The notes under the pieces were generated by a model, which worked only from the letters and a program-made list of their open reading frames with translations, was not told where the DNA came from and made no database searches. DNA of 20,859 nucleotides from Chara braunii (taxonomy: Eukaryota; Streptophyta; Charophyceae; Charales; Characeae), in contig BFEA01000010.1 of assembly GCA_003427395.1 (NCBI GenBank), positions 6,798,100 through 6,818,958 on the forward strand, in the 5' to 3' direction. This document shows positions 1 to 8,904 of the stretch, piece after piece. Within the stretch, counting starts at the first letter, position 1; each line of letters starts with the position of its first letter. A program made the translations under genes and the position numbers.

Positions 1-75
1 AAAAACGGAATGAATCTTCCGCTGAAACGTGGAAATATACACTGCCACTTTTTGAGCAAAATCGGAATGAATCGT

Positions 76-78
<3 letters not shown>

Positions 79-149
<71 letters not shown>
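79..149. repeat. (TG)n-(AG)n compound microsatellite
   Basis: A run of 27 uninterrupted TG dinucleotides (79-132) passes directly into about eight AG dinucleotides (133-149). It is a simple compound microsatellite. The Cys-Val and Arg-Glu runs seen when it is translated are artefacts. The motif cggaatgaatc occurs at 6-16 and again just before the repeat at 64-74. Confidence 0.95.
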
Positions 150-343
150 CGATAACTCTCCGCCCTCGCGTCTCGCGCCATGCTACCCGTCGTTCCCACT
201 GCCCGCGGTTCGGTCGTCCCACGCCCCTACACCGCCGCTGTTTCGTTGGCGTCCACCCGCTCAACCCAGCATCTCTCGTGCGCGCGTCGGCCTGAGCCTC
301 CGCCCCCCTCCGCGGCTTTCCCTTGACCTCCGCCCCCTCGACC

Positions 344-497
344 CCGCATCCCTCGTGCCGCCACTTCGGCCGTCGGTACCCGCCTCGGCCTGGGACTCGC
401 CCCTGCGCCGGTTCGCCTGCCCGCATCCCTCGTGCCACCGCTTCGGCCGTCGGTACCCGCCTCCGCCTGGGACTCGCCCCTGCGCCGGTTCGCCTGC
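344..497. repeat. 77-bp tandem duplication in GC-rich block
   Basis: Two adjacent 77-bp copies (344-420 and 421-497) differ at only a few bases. Both carry ccgcatccctcgtgcc, cttcggccgtcggtaccc and ctgcgccggttcgcctgc. The surrounding 150-560 stretch is very C-rich on the + strand and encodes only low-complexity Pro/Arg/Ala shadows. It lies where the 5' LTR and N-terminal gag of element 1 would be expected, so that end of the element has been lost or replaced. No gene or promoter is supported here. Confidence 0.85.
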
Positions 498-570
498 CCA
501 GTTCCGCCCCTCCACGGGTTTTCCTTGGGCCCGCGACCGAGCGTGTCGTCGGGCCCTTTGTATCTTTTAG

Positions 571-1188
571 TTGTATAGAGAAGATCTGCAAGCCGATAAG
601 AAATCGCAAAATCGTACCATCTCAGGAAGTATTCCTGGGAAAGACAACCTTCTTCTGACCTTTGAAGAAGGAGGTGTCGAAACTCTTTCCTACGACCAGA
701 TAGACTGTGGTCTGGAGGGAGATGCACACAACGGATCGGTAGTTCAGGAGGTGGACTACGCGGCCGTTGCAGCCCGCGGGGGAGGGCGACAAGGAAGAGG
801 CCGTGGCAGAGGAAGAGGAGGTCGCGGTCGTGGAGGAAGAGGACCCGACACCCAGAGGGGTGGTGGCGAAGGAAGGCACTACGTGGGAGGAAGGGGCAAT
901 GGTCCCTCGCAAAGTGGCCGAGGACCCAACTCCACATGGGGAAGAGGAAGAGGCACGTGGAACGGGAACAGGGATTGTTCGTATTCCCCCCATCCTGACT
1001 TGCCCGAAGGCAGACCTTAGGAAAAGTTAGGCATCACAAAAAAAGTTTGGCAAGAAAGGAAAGTCGCTGATCAATGCCTCAAATGTGGTGACCCCAACCA
1101 CATCGTTCCCTTCTGCCCAGACTATAAGCAACCAAAAGGGAACAACTTTCAGTTGACTCTACAGGAACTTCGGATGCAAGCAGACTGA
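571..1188 (+). pseudogene. gag: element 1 gag, C-terminal nucleocapsid part
   Basis: Remnant of a Ty3/gypsy Gag, the structural protein that packages the element RNA. One frame runs 571-1188 with a single nonsense TAG at 1018-1020. After an acidic N-terminal stretch comes an Arg-Gly-rich region (about 772-960), typical of RNA-binding tails. Then comes a CCHC zinc knuckle at 1075-1116, spaced C-x2-C-x4-H-x4-C (CLKCGDPNHIVPFC), and a TGA at 1186-1188. The matrix and capsid parts expected upstream are absent, so the copy is 5'-truncated. The protease follows after about 115 bases in another frame. The knuckle is directly visible; the assignment to Ty3/gypsy rests on the pol genes downstream. Confidence 0.8.
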
Positions 1189-1304
1189 CATCCACCCATT
1201 CGAAGGTTCCCGAGGCATAAACTGAAGAGATAAACGATCCCCACCTAGTCAGTTGTCCAGAGGTAGTTAGTGTATGTACCTCTCAGGGTGGATCCCTCAC
1301 AGGC

Positions 1305-1886
1305 ATGGGTGATGAGTTGGTCACTCGTCGCAAAGCCTGGGTCGAAATGAAAAAACGAAAAGGGCAGCTAATTATCGCAGATCTAGAAGTCAATAAAGTA
1401 AGAGTAGGCGGTATGATTGACAGTGGGTCAACACGCAACTATATTAGTAAGAAAGGTTTGCAAAAGTTGCGTCTCGGGCTAAAGGTAAAACAGTTGGAAG
1501 AACCCGTAGCAAGTAAATTAGCGAATAGTACCGAAATTGTGATAGATAGATATGTTGAGGGGATTCAGACATACTTTCGGCTCGAAGCAGAGGGGAAGGT
1601 GGAACGCGTTCTCCACTCTATGACTCTCTTGGTGGAAGATAGTCTCCCTTTTGATGTTCTCCTAGGCATAGATTGGGGGGAAGCTGCGGATGCGGATGTG
1701 AGGTTGAGGGACCATGAGTGTTGGCTCCCTAGTCCGCAAGGTGGAAATAAGAAAATCCGCCTGTTTCATGAATCTGGTAAGGAAAGCAACTTGGCTCACT
1801 GCTGTATGAGTGCCCCCGTGTCCGCCCGCCATATAAAGAAGTATAATCTGTTTGACCAAGTATTTGTGGCATATGTGCGCCAGTAA
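1305..1886 (+). pseudogene. pol: element 1 aspartic protease (retropepsin) domain
   Basis: Retropepsin-like protease that would cut the Gag-Pol polyprotein inside virus-like particles. The active-site motif is intact (MIDSGSTRNYIS, about residues 38-49), and the downstream hydrophobic flap region LPFDVLLGIDW follows around residues 117-127, both standard for Ty3/gypsy proteases. The open frame ends at 1886. From about 1880 the polyprotein continues in a different frame as an acidic linker leading to RT, so there is a frameshift at the protease-linker join. The start is nominal: in the family this domain is part of a longer polyprotein, not a free ORF. Confidence 0.82.
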
Positions 1887-2760
1887 AGGAAGGAGAAGTT
1901 AAAGAGGAAGGAAAATCCCCAGAAGTTGAAAAAAATCTAAAAGAATTCGCAGAGGTGGCAAAGGCCCCAAGCGGTGTGGTAGAACGACCAATCAAACATC
2001 ACATTGAAATTGTTCCTGGAAGTCAGATTCCAAAGGGCCCAATTTACAGAATGTCGCCAAAAGAATTATAGACGAACTGCGAACCCAGCCCGATGAAATG
2101 CTGGAAAAGGGATGGATTAGGCCTAGCTCCTCACCCTATGGTGCGCCAGTGTTATTTGTGCCAAAGAAAGATGGCGGGGTCTGCATGTGTATTGACTATA
2201 GAAGCTTAAATGATAGAACTATTAAAAATGTTGAGCCATAACCCAGGATCGATGATTTGCTGGATAGGGTTCAAGGTAGCAGGTACTTCACGAAAATTGA
2301 CTTGAAATCTGGCTACCATCAAATTGAGGTAGAACCAGAAGACCAATATAAGACTGCCTTTCGTACAAGGTATGGGCACTATGAGTTCATTGTGTTGCCC
2401 TTTGGTCTTACTAATGCACCTGCAACTTTCCTGCGGACGATGAATGAACTTTTTCGTGAATGGCTTGATAAATTTGTTGTTATATATCTAGATGATGTCT
2501 TGGTCTTTAGTAAAAGTCTGAGTGAGCATGTGAGCACCTTCGACTTGTGCTAAATAAGTTGCGTGAGGCAAAACTAAAACTGAAACCCGAAAAAGTGTGA
2601 GTGGGCAAAGCATCAGGTATTATATTTGGGGCATGTTATAGACGGAGATGGAATTAAATCGGAAGACGCAAAAATTGCAGTCATTCGGGATGGGCCTAAC
2701 CCACGCACGTTGACGGAACCATGGTCGTTCCTTGGGTTGGCTAATTACTACCGTAAGTGC
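1880..2760 (+). pseudogene. pol: element 1 reverse transcriptase domain, broken
   Basis: RNA-dependent DNA polymerase domain of a Ty3/gypsy element. Visible in order: linker to [14 protein letters not shown], the KGWIRP and [13 protein letters not shown] region, [31 protein letters not shown], and the catalytic YLDD box at 2485-2496, which is intact. Damage: an apparent 2-base insertion before the TAG at 2069-2071, an in-frame TAA at 2239-2241 just before PRIDDLL, a base loss near 2531, a frame change near 2590 before KCEWAKHQVLYLGHVI, and another near 2775 after FLGLANYYRK. The longest open piece (2257-2553) covers the palm core. The chemistry motifs survive but no continuous protein can be made. 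Confidence 0.9.
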
Positions 2761-3416
2761 GTAAGGCATTTTACGATAATGTTGCTCCCCTTCGCAGATT
2801 ACTAAAAAAGGAAACTATCTTGAATTGGGACCAAGATTGTACGCCCTCGTTTAAGCATTTAAAGAAATGTTTGATTAATTATCCGATTTTGAAAGTTGTT
2901 GATCCTTCTTTGCCCTTCGTTGTTACTACCGACGCCAGTCAGTACGTGATAGGCGTTGTACTCCAGCAAGATGACGCGAATGGATACAGGCCTGTCGAAT
3001 TTATGTCCCGACGACTTCCTAGTGAGAAAGTCGTCGCTTCCACGTATGAAAGAGAGTTGTATGCACTCTGGGAGGCTTTGGACCATTGGCGTCATTATCT
3101 CCTAGGTCGCCACTTCAAAGTGTACTCAGATCATGAGACACTTCGCTGGCTAAAGATGCAGACCCGGATGGCACCTAAACTGACCAGGTGGGCTGCGGAA
3201 ATCGATCAGTATGACTTTGAACTAAAGCCAGTAAAGGGTAAGTATAACGTTGTTGCTGACGCATTGAGTCGAAGATCTGACTTCTTCGGTGCTATTGTAA
3301 CATATTTAGACATAGGCATCGATTTACAAGATAAGATTAGGAATGTTTATTCCACTGAATTCTGTTTATGGCGCTATGCTGAAACGTGTTCAAGAGGCGC
3401 CACAAGAGTTTCCTAA
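2757..3416 (+). pseudogene. pol: element 1 RNase H domain
   Basis: RNase H1-type domain that degrades the RNA strand of RNA-DNA hybrids during reverse transcription. The four acidic positions are all present in one open frame: Asp in VVTTDASQY, Glu in STYERELYAL, Asp in VYSDHETL, and Asp in VVADALSRRS. It begins with the RT connection segment LRRLLKKETILNWDQDC and ends after the RNase H domain, where the frame changes near 3343-3416. It is the best-preserved catalytic domain of either element in the window. It is still only a fragment of a broken polyprotein. Confidence 0.88.
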
Positions 3417-4207
3417 CTATCGGGTAACCCAGGGGCTGTTGTTTGAAAGAACCGATGTGCATGATAGGCTTTGTATTCCAAACAAGGAAGAAATCAAAAG
3501 TGTGATCTTAGGGGAATGCCATGTTACCGAAGGCCATTTCGGGTGGAGGAAAACCTACGCTAATCTTTGCGTTCTTATACCTAGCCTCGAATGAAATCTG
3601 ATTGCATTTCATATGTGCAAGGATTTCAAGTGTGTCAGCGAAACAAAAGCACCACACAACCTCCCCTTGGTCTACTGAAGCCTTTGCCTATCCCAACAGG
3701 TCCTGGAGACTCTGTGTCCATAGATTTTATGGACACTAAGGTGAAATTCAGGAATTCTTTAACCACTGGGTAAAGGACTACGGTCATCCCTTAACTATCG
3801 TTAGTGACAGAGACTCTCGGTTTACCAGTGAGCAATGGCAGCAACTAATGAATGTCTATGGCTCTAAACTGACGATGTCATCAGGCCGACATCCTGAGAC
3901 AAATGGGCAAACTGCGCAAATGAACAAGCTCCTGCAGCAGACGCTGCATATGTACATTCGTCCCGACCAGATTGACTGGGATGAACATTTGCCCAAGGTT
4001 ACTAGTGCTTACAACAACTCTGTACACTTGACCACTGGCAGAACTTCGATGGAGTTACATTTGGGATGGAGTCCTCGCAGGCCTATAGACTGTCTAAGCC
4101 CAGATAGGGCACATAAACTTCCGCCAGGGACCAGAGAATTCGCAATGCAATATCAAAAAGATTTAGAAAAGGTAAATGAGAACGTAATAAGAGTGCAACT
4201 CAAATGA
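3343..4207 (+). pseudogene. pol: element 1 integrase N-terminus and core, deleted
   Basis: DDE integrase that would insert element DNA. The N-terminal zinc-binding HHCC motif is partly seen: both His in ECHVTEGHFG, but the first Cys of the expected C-x2-C is Phe (GFQVCQRNK). A frameshift lies near 3590. In the core, the first catalytic Asp is in SIDFMD (3723-3725) and the second in IVSDRDSRF (3806-3808). They are only 83 bases apart, against 183 in element 2, so about 100 bases are missing between them and the frame is changed. The catalytic Glu expected in the GQTE motif is Ala (gcg, 3914-3916). The piece from 3848 runs to a TGA at 4205-4207 that overlaps the next frame. Confidence 0.88.
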
Positions 4208-4710
4208 TTGAGCAGCCCAATAAGCACAGGAGACTTTCTCAGTTTGCTGTAGGTGATCTGGTTTGGGTAAAATGGAAGGAGTTTGTCCCAGAAGAGAACA
4301 TATCTAAAAAATTGTTACCTGCCTACATAGGACCGTGGCAAGTATTGGATGTGATAGGGGATGTAGATGGACCTTCCTACGTTATTGAGATACCTCCACA
4401 TTTGCATACCTACCTGGTGTTCCATGCGTCAAAGCTCTTACCTTGTGTAACTAACGAACTGTTTCCCAGTCGAAGATCAGCAATTCCTCCAAGTATGGAT
4501 GGGAAATTTGATGATGATAAGATTGTTGCCGAAAGTACTATCCAGACTGGACGCAAAGGTAGACCTCAGCGGCAATATACAGTCAGATTTGCATATCAAG
4601 ATCCAAGGGAAGACCGCTGGTTTACTAGGGAAGAGCTAATTAAAACTGCACCCAACATAGTATCTTACTATGAAAGAGCAAGAAGAGGTGTCAATATTGT
4701 GGACAGATAA
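4204..4710 (+). pseudogene. pol: element 1 integrase C-terminus with chromodomain-like module
   Basis: C-terminal end of the Ty3/gypsy integrase. An SH3-like GPY/F-type module is visible: FAVGDLVWVKWKEF, then AYIGPWQVLDVIG, then PPHLHTYLVFHASKL. It is followed by a chromodomain-like segment (about residues 102-165): IVAESTIQTGRKGR, QYTVRFAYQDPREDRWF, and EELIKTAPNIVSYYE. Chromodomains of this kind steer chromoviruses to particular chromatin; the aromatic cage here is only partly conserved, so binding is uncertain. The same tail appears in element 2 (ELMRSAPRVVKAYE). The ATG at 4204 is not a true start, because the frame joins the upstream integrase by a one-base shift. Confidence 0.82.
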
Positions 4711-4803
4711 GGGTTTCTTAGAGGACTTCGAAATTAGGCCAGCGAGAGTAAAAGGGTTTTTACGAATTAAACCCCAGATGAATGCCCCAACAGCGAGGGG
4801 CCC

Positions 4804-6051
4804 TGTCGGCCAGAACTTTCATGAGCAGCAACCCAAAAGACAAAGTTCCTAAGGCACATGTCGCATCCATAATAAAATGAAAAGTCGTTTTGAACAGTCA
4901 CAAACAGGTCCTGCACGAACAGGTATTGGACACAGTTTTCAAGACTGAGTTAGGGTCATGTNTCCTCGANGGAAAGTCATGTCTGTTCGGCAATAAGNCA
5001 AAGGCCACAGTCCCAGTCCAGTCATAATCCCACGAGTCAGTCCTGATNCAGACCAGGAGTCCAAAAGACAGGCCCNATGGCCCNAAGCAGCAGCAGACCA
5101 TGNNAAAANATACTGGGACACACACTTTGCAACAACTGGTNCTGGGCAGGAGTCCCAGNCACTTGAGGCTGAATGCAGGCCACGCCAGGCCAGTGCAGCA
5201 CTATAAANGACTGGCCAGCCTCCCATTTGGACAGAGGCTCATCTCGCATAAAGTGTGGAAGTGCAGTGGCACTTGTGCGCTAGTTGTGTGTGAGCTGCAC
5301 TAGGCTGAAGAGCAGCGCTATGTGAGAGGGAAGTGAGCGCTGGCCGGAGGGAAGGCAGCCATAGCTGCGCCAGCGCTAGTTAGTATACTACTAGAGGTAG
5401 TCAGTAGGAGACACCAGTGAGTAGTATTCAGAGTAGATCCTCGTGTGATAGGGAGTGTGCATGCGTGGAGAGTGTGAGTAGACCAGGACNAAAGACATAG
5501 AGGGANAGAGAGAAGAAAGCAGATGANAGAGGGGGAGGAGTGAGCTATGGTGATATCTACCTGTTGAGGCGCTGTTGACGTTAGGCGCCAGGCCTGGGAG
5601 TTCATGTTGATTGAAGAAGACTTGTAACTTTGTTTGGCGCTGTACACTTTGAACTCACGATGTTCTCTCTCTTATTCTGGGTTTGATAATTGAGTTGAGG
5701 TTCCTGGTTCTCATTCATTTTCTATTGGGCTTTGTGTGAGACATCACAATCTGTGAAATCTGTGTATATGCATGTGATCTGATGCGCTCCGGCAAGTGAT
5801 GAGCAGTCGGGTTCCTTGCACCTACTGCTTCCTAATGATTTTGTAGTTTTTTTTTTCCCGTTTGATTTTTGGCTATCATCTCTGTTAAGAGCGATCAGAG
5901 CTCCTTGAAGGGGGATTGGCATTGGGCTTTGCTGGTGTTCATCTTCTTCTTCCTTTGTGTATTTCTCTGTCCAAGTTTTTTCATTTCAGTTGCAATCGAA
6001 CGACATTGTCTTTCTTTGAGTTGCTGCACTTCAAGATAGCCAGGATCAACA
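4804..6051 (+). mobile_element. probable 3' LTR of element 1
   Basis: The right edge is well supported. The last ~110 bases before 6051 (ttgcaatcgaacgacattg, then gccaggatcaaca) closely match the end of the element 2 5' LTR (ttgcaattggacgacattg, then gccaggatcataaca), which stops just before that element's primer-binding site. The left edge is inferred from a purine run (agcgagggg, 4792-4800) followed by ccc and TG at 4804, and could be wrong by hundreds of bases. A TATA-like ctataaa lies at 5201-5207. All of the ambiguous N bases in the window fall between about 4970 and 5530, inside this LTR. There is no coding content beyond short shadow ORFs. Confidence 0.6.
5202..5207 (+). promoter_or_regulatory. 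TATA-like box in element 1 LTR
   Basis: The motif tataaa sits within gcagcactataaa, about 400 bases into the proposed LTR. The element 2 LTR has a similar context (caggccactatatctcc, 7795-7811). Equivalent position in two related LTRs supports a Pol II core promoter for the element transcript. The start site itself cannot be read from the sequence. Confidence 0.45.
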
Positions 6052-6580
6052 TTAGTGTAGAATGCCTCTGTCAGAATGCACATGGAGACACAAGCTACCA
6101 TGTGTTTATATGTACAGGGACACTTGGTAGTGCAGGTCCATTTCGACAGAGCAATGAGAACAAAGATGGCCACACAGGAGAGAAAAGTCATAAATGTGCA
6201 CTTACCCTCTGTATGCAAGTGGAATTGGGCGGCGAAACTGCTCACAACTATATGTAAATTGTTATGGTTCATGAATGTTTTCTGCATCATTGTATTTTGT
6301 GTGCAACGTCATAACACGCGTAATCACACCAGGCACTCACTGAGTCAGTGAAACTCTCTGTCAAAGCTCTCCATTTCTTGTCAAGGCTGTGGACGAGGCA
6401 GAAGGGTGCTTGCTGCCGTAATTGTGAGATTGATGTGCTGTTTATTCTACATGGTATCTACATGAAGTGGCTTGTCGTTTTCTCCTTTTCTGCCTAAGGC
6501 GCGTTGGGTAGTGCTCTATGACAGCGACTTTAGAGGTATATACTATATATAATGTATATATACTTTATAGAAATTTGTAG
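6052..6580. other. unassigned stretch between two elements
   Basis: No coding region with recognisable motifs, no RNA gene and no repeat was found. Short ORFs here are low-complexity or shadow frames. The stretch ends with an AT-rich run (about 6535-6562) of alternating tatata. It is the flank downstream of element 1 and upstream of the inverted-repeat element. Confidence 0.5.
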
Positions 6581-7221
6581 TAGTACACAAATGGTTAATG
6601 GGGACCCCCATTTTCAGGCCCTGGGTAACCAGTCCAAAACTGAAATTAGGGTTTCGGGGTCAAATTTTATGATTTTTGAATTATTTTTTTTTCGCCTGTT
6701 CTTGTTTTGGTTCAAGGTTGGTGTGTGCCAAATTTTGTGTCATATGGGGAATTGGAATTTCCTCTGTTAAGATTTCTGAAATTTGTCAAGATTTCTGAAA
6801 TTGAGATGCTGGTGAAATTTCATGAAAATGCACTTTTGCCTTGCTGTTTTATATGTTTTTTATTTTTTATTTTTGGATTGGAAATTCTGTTTTATATTCA
6901 ATAAAATCAGAGAAAGAAAGTTCATAAAAATATCCTATTTTTCATTAGTATTTGAATTTAACTTGAACTGTTAAGATTTCTGAAATTTCTCAAGATTTCT
7001 GAAATTGAGATGCTGGTGAAATTGCATGAAAATGCACTTTTGCCTTGCTGTTTTATATGTTTTTTATTTTTTATTTTTGGATTTTTTTTTGCAGTTAGTT
7101 CGTATGGTCTCCACTCTACGGATTGCTGGCAAGTTTGATTAAAATGACCCTCTGGTTTTCATATAAATGGCATGGCAAGTGGTCTGAAAATTAGGGTCTC
7201 CGTTAACCTTCTCTTGTAGTG
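6581..7221. mobile_element. 641-bp TIR element, CACTA-like, non-autonomous
   Basis: The two ends are degenerate inverted repeats. The left side reads GGTTAATGGGGACCC and ATTTTCAGGCC. The reverse complement of the right side reads GGTTAACGGAGACCC and AATTTTCAGACC; 23 of 30 positions agree by eye. The outer right terminus is CACTACAAGAGAAGG, like the CACTA superfamily; the left counterpart TAGTACACAAATGG is more diverged. The trinucleotide tag flanks both sides (6578-6580 and 7222-7224), the TSD length expected for CACTA, although three bases can match by chance. The interior is AT-rich, non-coding, and carries a 115-bp direct repeat. I infer a non-autonomous DNA transposon; no transposase is encoded. 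Element 2 begins directly at 7225. Confidence 0.55.
6765..7083. repeat. 115-bp direct repeat pair, 204 bp apart
   Basis: Copies at 6765-6879 and 6969-7083 are nearly identical: both run from tgttaagatttctgaaattt through gatgctggtgaaatt and cttttgccttgctg to a T-rich end with atttttggatt. Only about two bases differ by eye. The motif aagatttctgaaatt is also repeated within each copy. The pair lies inside the TIR element and indicates a recent internal segmental duplication, younger than the diverged TIRs. Confidence 0.9.
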
Positions 7222-7975
7222 TAGTATAATGACCTGACCAAACACAGACTGAGACACACAGCTGATTTCTGAGTTTTGCTCATGGAATGAATGCCTTGCT
7301 GAGTTTCCCGCTTGTTACTGAGTTCTCCAAGTCTGTGTGTGTGCACGCTTGCTGGTCTGCATGCCTGTCTGAGTGCTTGTCGGCTTGAGTGCGTGTGTGA
7401 CCCGCAAGGGCACTTGTTCGTTCAGTGGGCCCGAAAGGCCAGTACTTACCTGTGGCCGTGACATTGAGGATTGCAGCGGGGAAAACACTCAAGTGGTCGG
7501 GAAACAGGCCCGCGACACCTTAAGCAGCGGAAAACACTCAAGTTGCAGGTAGGCCGGTACCACACCAGCTAGAGGTAGATGTGCCGGGTACTCGAGGCCG
7601 AGCAGAAGAAGACAAGAGTTGGCATTTTTAGAGGCCAAGTAGTTGTAGGCTAGGTCTAGGCGGGTACCAGTCCAACTAGTCTGAGTCTAGGGCCTGTATG
7701 GGCAATATCAGAGTCTGCAATGATGTTTCCCTCTGAAAGGGAGGAGGTACCTGCTGAGGCCGCGCGGCCTAGGGAGTCACTCACCAAGAGGCAAGCAGGC
7801 CACTATATCTCCAGGGAGCCAGTTGCTCCTCCTCATTGTCGGTGTGCAAGTTTGGCAACACACTGGTTGGAGCCCTGGCTGGAGCAGCGCTAGCACTCAG
7901 CTGCGCTGCTGGGGAAGGAGCAAGGACACGGAGGAGGAAGAAGACCAGGACTAGGAAGGGGAGTGCCAGAGGTAC

Positions 7976-8069
7976 TTACCTGGCTATGGTGGTTGGCATC
8001 TTCATCACCTTCATGGGTGCTGTTACCTGGCTATGGTGGTTGGCATCTTCATCACCTTCATGGGTGCTG
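7976..8069. repeat. 47-bp tandem duplication inside LTR
   Basis: Two adjacent copies starting at 7976 and 8023 read ttacctggctatggtggttg then catcttcatcaccttcatgg then gtgctg, apparently without differences. Perfect identity next to a roughly 9 % diverged LTR pair suggests the duplication is more recent than the insertion. No function is inferred. Confidence 0.9.
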
Positions 8070-8433
8070 CTGCAGAAAGGCCCAGTTGGGGCAGAGCTAC
8101 ACCAAGAAGCTTCGAGGCAGAGTCAGGCATGGTGGCCTGAGCTAGAGCAGCCATAGCTGCTTTGTGTCATCCTTTGGACAGCAGGGCGAGGCCCTGGTAG
8201 TCCGCCATAGCCTCGGCCTATGAGGAAGAAGGAAGGGGGGTGGCCGTGGTTATGGTGGACCTCAAGTGATACCTGCAGTAGAAAAAAGAGAGACTCGGAC
8301 ATTGATTCTGGATCAGCCATTCAACATTGTTATTATTATTCTTGTTTGGAATAAGAGGGGAATAGATCAGGGGGAGGAGAGTGGTTGGCCAAGAAGAAGA
8401 GCATTATCATTGCTCTATGGTGGTGTACATCAA

Positions 8434-8486
8434 CTTCTTCTTCTTTCTTTCTTCTTCTTTCTTTATTCTTCTTCTTCTTCTTCTTA
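8434..8486. repeat. CTT/CTTT-rich pyrimidine tract
   Basis: A run of ctt and cttt units forms a pyrimidine-only stretch near the end of the 5' LTR. The element 1 LTR has a shorter cttcttcttcc tract at the corresponding place (about 5942-5954). The long Phe/Leu/Ser runs in translations here are artefacts of the repeat. Confidence 0.85.
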
Positions 8487-8586
8487 CCCTCTCTCTCCTC
8501 TCACGTTCATTCATTTCTTTTTGCAATTGGACGACATTGTACTATCTGATGGATGTGTACTTCGAAATTGGCCAGGATCATAACAT

Positions 8587-8598
8587 TGGTATCCGAGC
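8587..8598 (+). promoter_or_regulatory. primer-binding site, initiator tRNA-Met type
   Basis: TGGTATCCGAGC starts one base after the LTR end. It matches the widely used plant retroelement PBS TGGTATCAGAGC, complementary to the 3' end of initiator tRNA-Met, at 11 of 12 bases. Its position fixes the end of the 5' LTR at 8585. The single C-for-A mismatch could be decay. Confidence 0.8.
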
Positions 8599-8630
8599 GG
8601 ATTCTACTTGCTGGTGAGAGATCGACTTAT

Positions 8631-8687
8631 CCACCCTAACCCTAACCTCCTAAGTGGTTAGGGATGACCACTTAGGGTTAGGGTTGG
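8631..8687 (+). other. leader hairpin 1 with telomere-like arms
   Basis: Inverted repeat. The left arm 8631-8658 contains ccctaaccctaacc and cctaagtggt; the right arm 8667-8687 reads accacttagg then gttagggttgg. Ten perfect pairs (cctaagtggt/accacttagg) are followed by a 2-base bulge and about nine more, with an 8-base loop. The arms contain (CCCTAA)2-like units, but the inverted arrangement and short length argue for a hairpin rather than a telomere relic. It lies 33 bases after the PBS. Confidence 0.75.
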
Positions 8688-8732
8688 TCCGAAGTGGGAA
8701 GTGGAGCAGCATGGATAGGGGAAGTTGCCCCG

Positions 8733-8775
8733 ACCTGGTTAGGTCGTGTTGGGTCAACACTGAACCTGACCAGGT
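8733..8775 (+). other. leader hairpin 2
   Basis: Arms acctggttaggt (8733-8744) and acctgaccaggt (8764-8775) pair over 12 positions with one G-T wobble. An inner stem gtgttg/caacac (8746-8751 with 8755-8760) closes on a GGT loop. The whole is a 43-base, nearly continuous stem-loop in the untranslated leader of element 2. Confidence 0.8.
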
Positions 8776-8904
8776 TGATTGAGAGTGAGTATTTGGTGGC
8801 GAGACACATCAAGAGGCCTTCATGCGACAATCTGAGAGCGGCAACAGTGAGAGGCACTCGCACCTGGAATCTGACGTAAGGGAGACACTTGGTGACTTAA
8901 GGGG

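Larger units (their letters stand above)
7225..8585 (+). mobile_element. 5' LTR of element 2
   Basis: Long terminal repeat of the second Ty3/gypsy element. Its first 445 bases match 16128-16572 without gaps, differing at about 38 positions by hand count, mostly C/T or G/A. The 3' copy starts TGTAATGACC; this copy has TATAATGACC, so the canonical TG is mutated. It ends at CA 8584-8585, immediately before the primer-binding site. Inside are a duplicated gcagcggnnaaaacactcaag motif (7473 and 7524), a TATA-like tatat at 7804-7808, a 47-bp tandem duplication and a CTT-rich run. The end of the LTR resembles the element 1 LTR end, so the two elements are related families. Confidence 0.82.

Noticed and set aside
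10-570. 186-codon open frame with Cys-Val repeats and a Pro/Arg-rich end
   Set aside because: It is read through the TG/AG microsatellite and a GC-rich tandem duplication. There is no domain or codon signature; the long frame results from base composition.
5895-6290. Overlapping ORFs of 91-131 codons on both strands
   Set aside because: They overlap each other in opposite directions, straddle the end of the element 1 LTR and show no known motif. Likely chance frames.
7701-7720. Alternative PBS (tgggcaatatcagagtc) that would end the LTR near 7700
   Set aside because: It fits initiator tRNA-Met less well than the site at 8587. The LTR-end similarity between elements 1 and 2 also places the LTR end at 8585.
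7836-8156. 106-codon ORF with Arg/Lys-rich and repeated Trp-Leu segments
   Set aside because: It lies wholly within the 5' LTR and its repeated part is the 47-bp tandem duplication. There is no evidence of coding.
8266-8617. ORFs with Phe/Leu/Ser runs resembling membrane segments
   Set aside because: The hydrophobic run comes from the CTT-rich tract at the end of the LTR, and the frame crosses the PBS.
8634-8687. Interstitial telomere or chromosome-fusion site
   Set aside because: Only about two units per arm, in inverted order and interrupted. A hairpin explains the pattern better.
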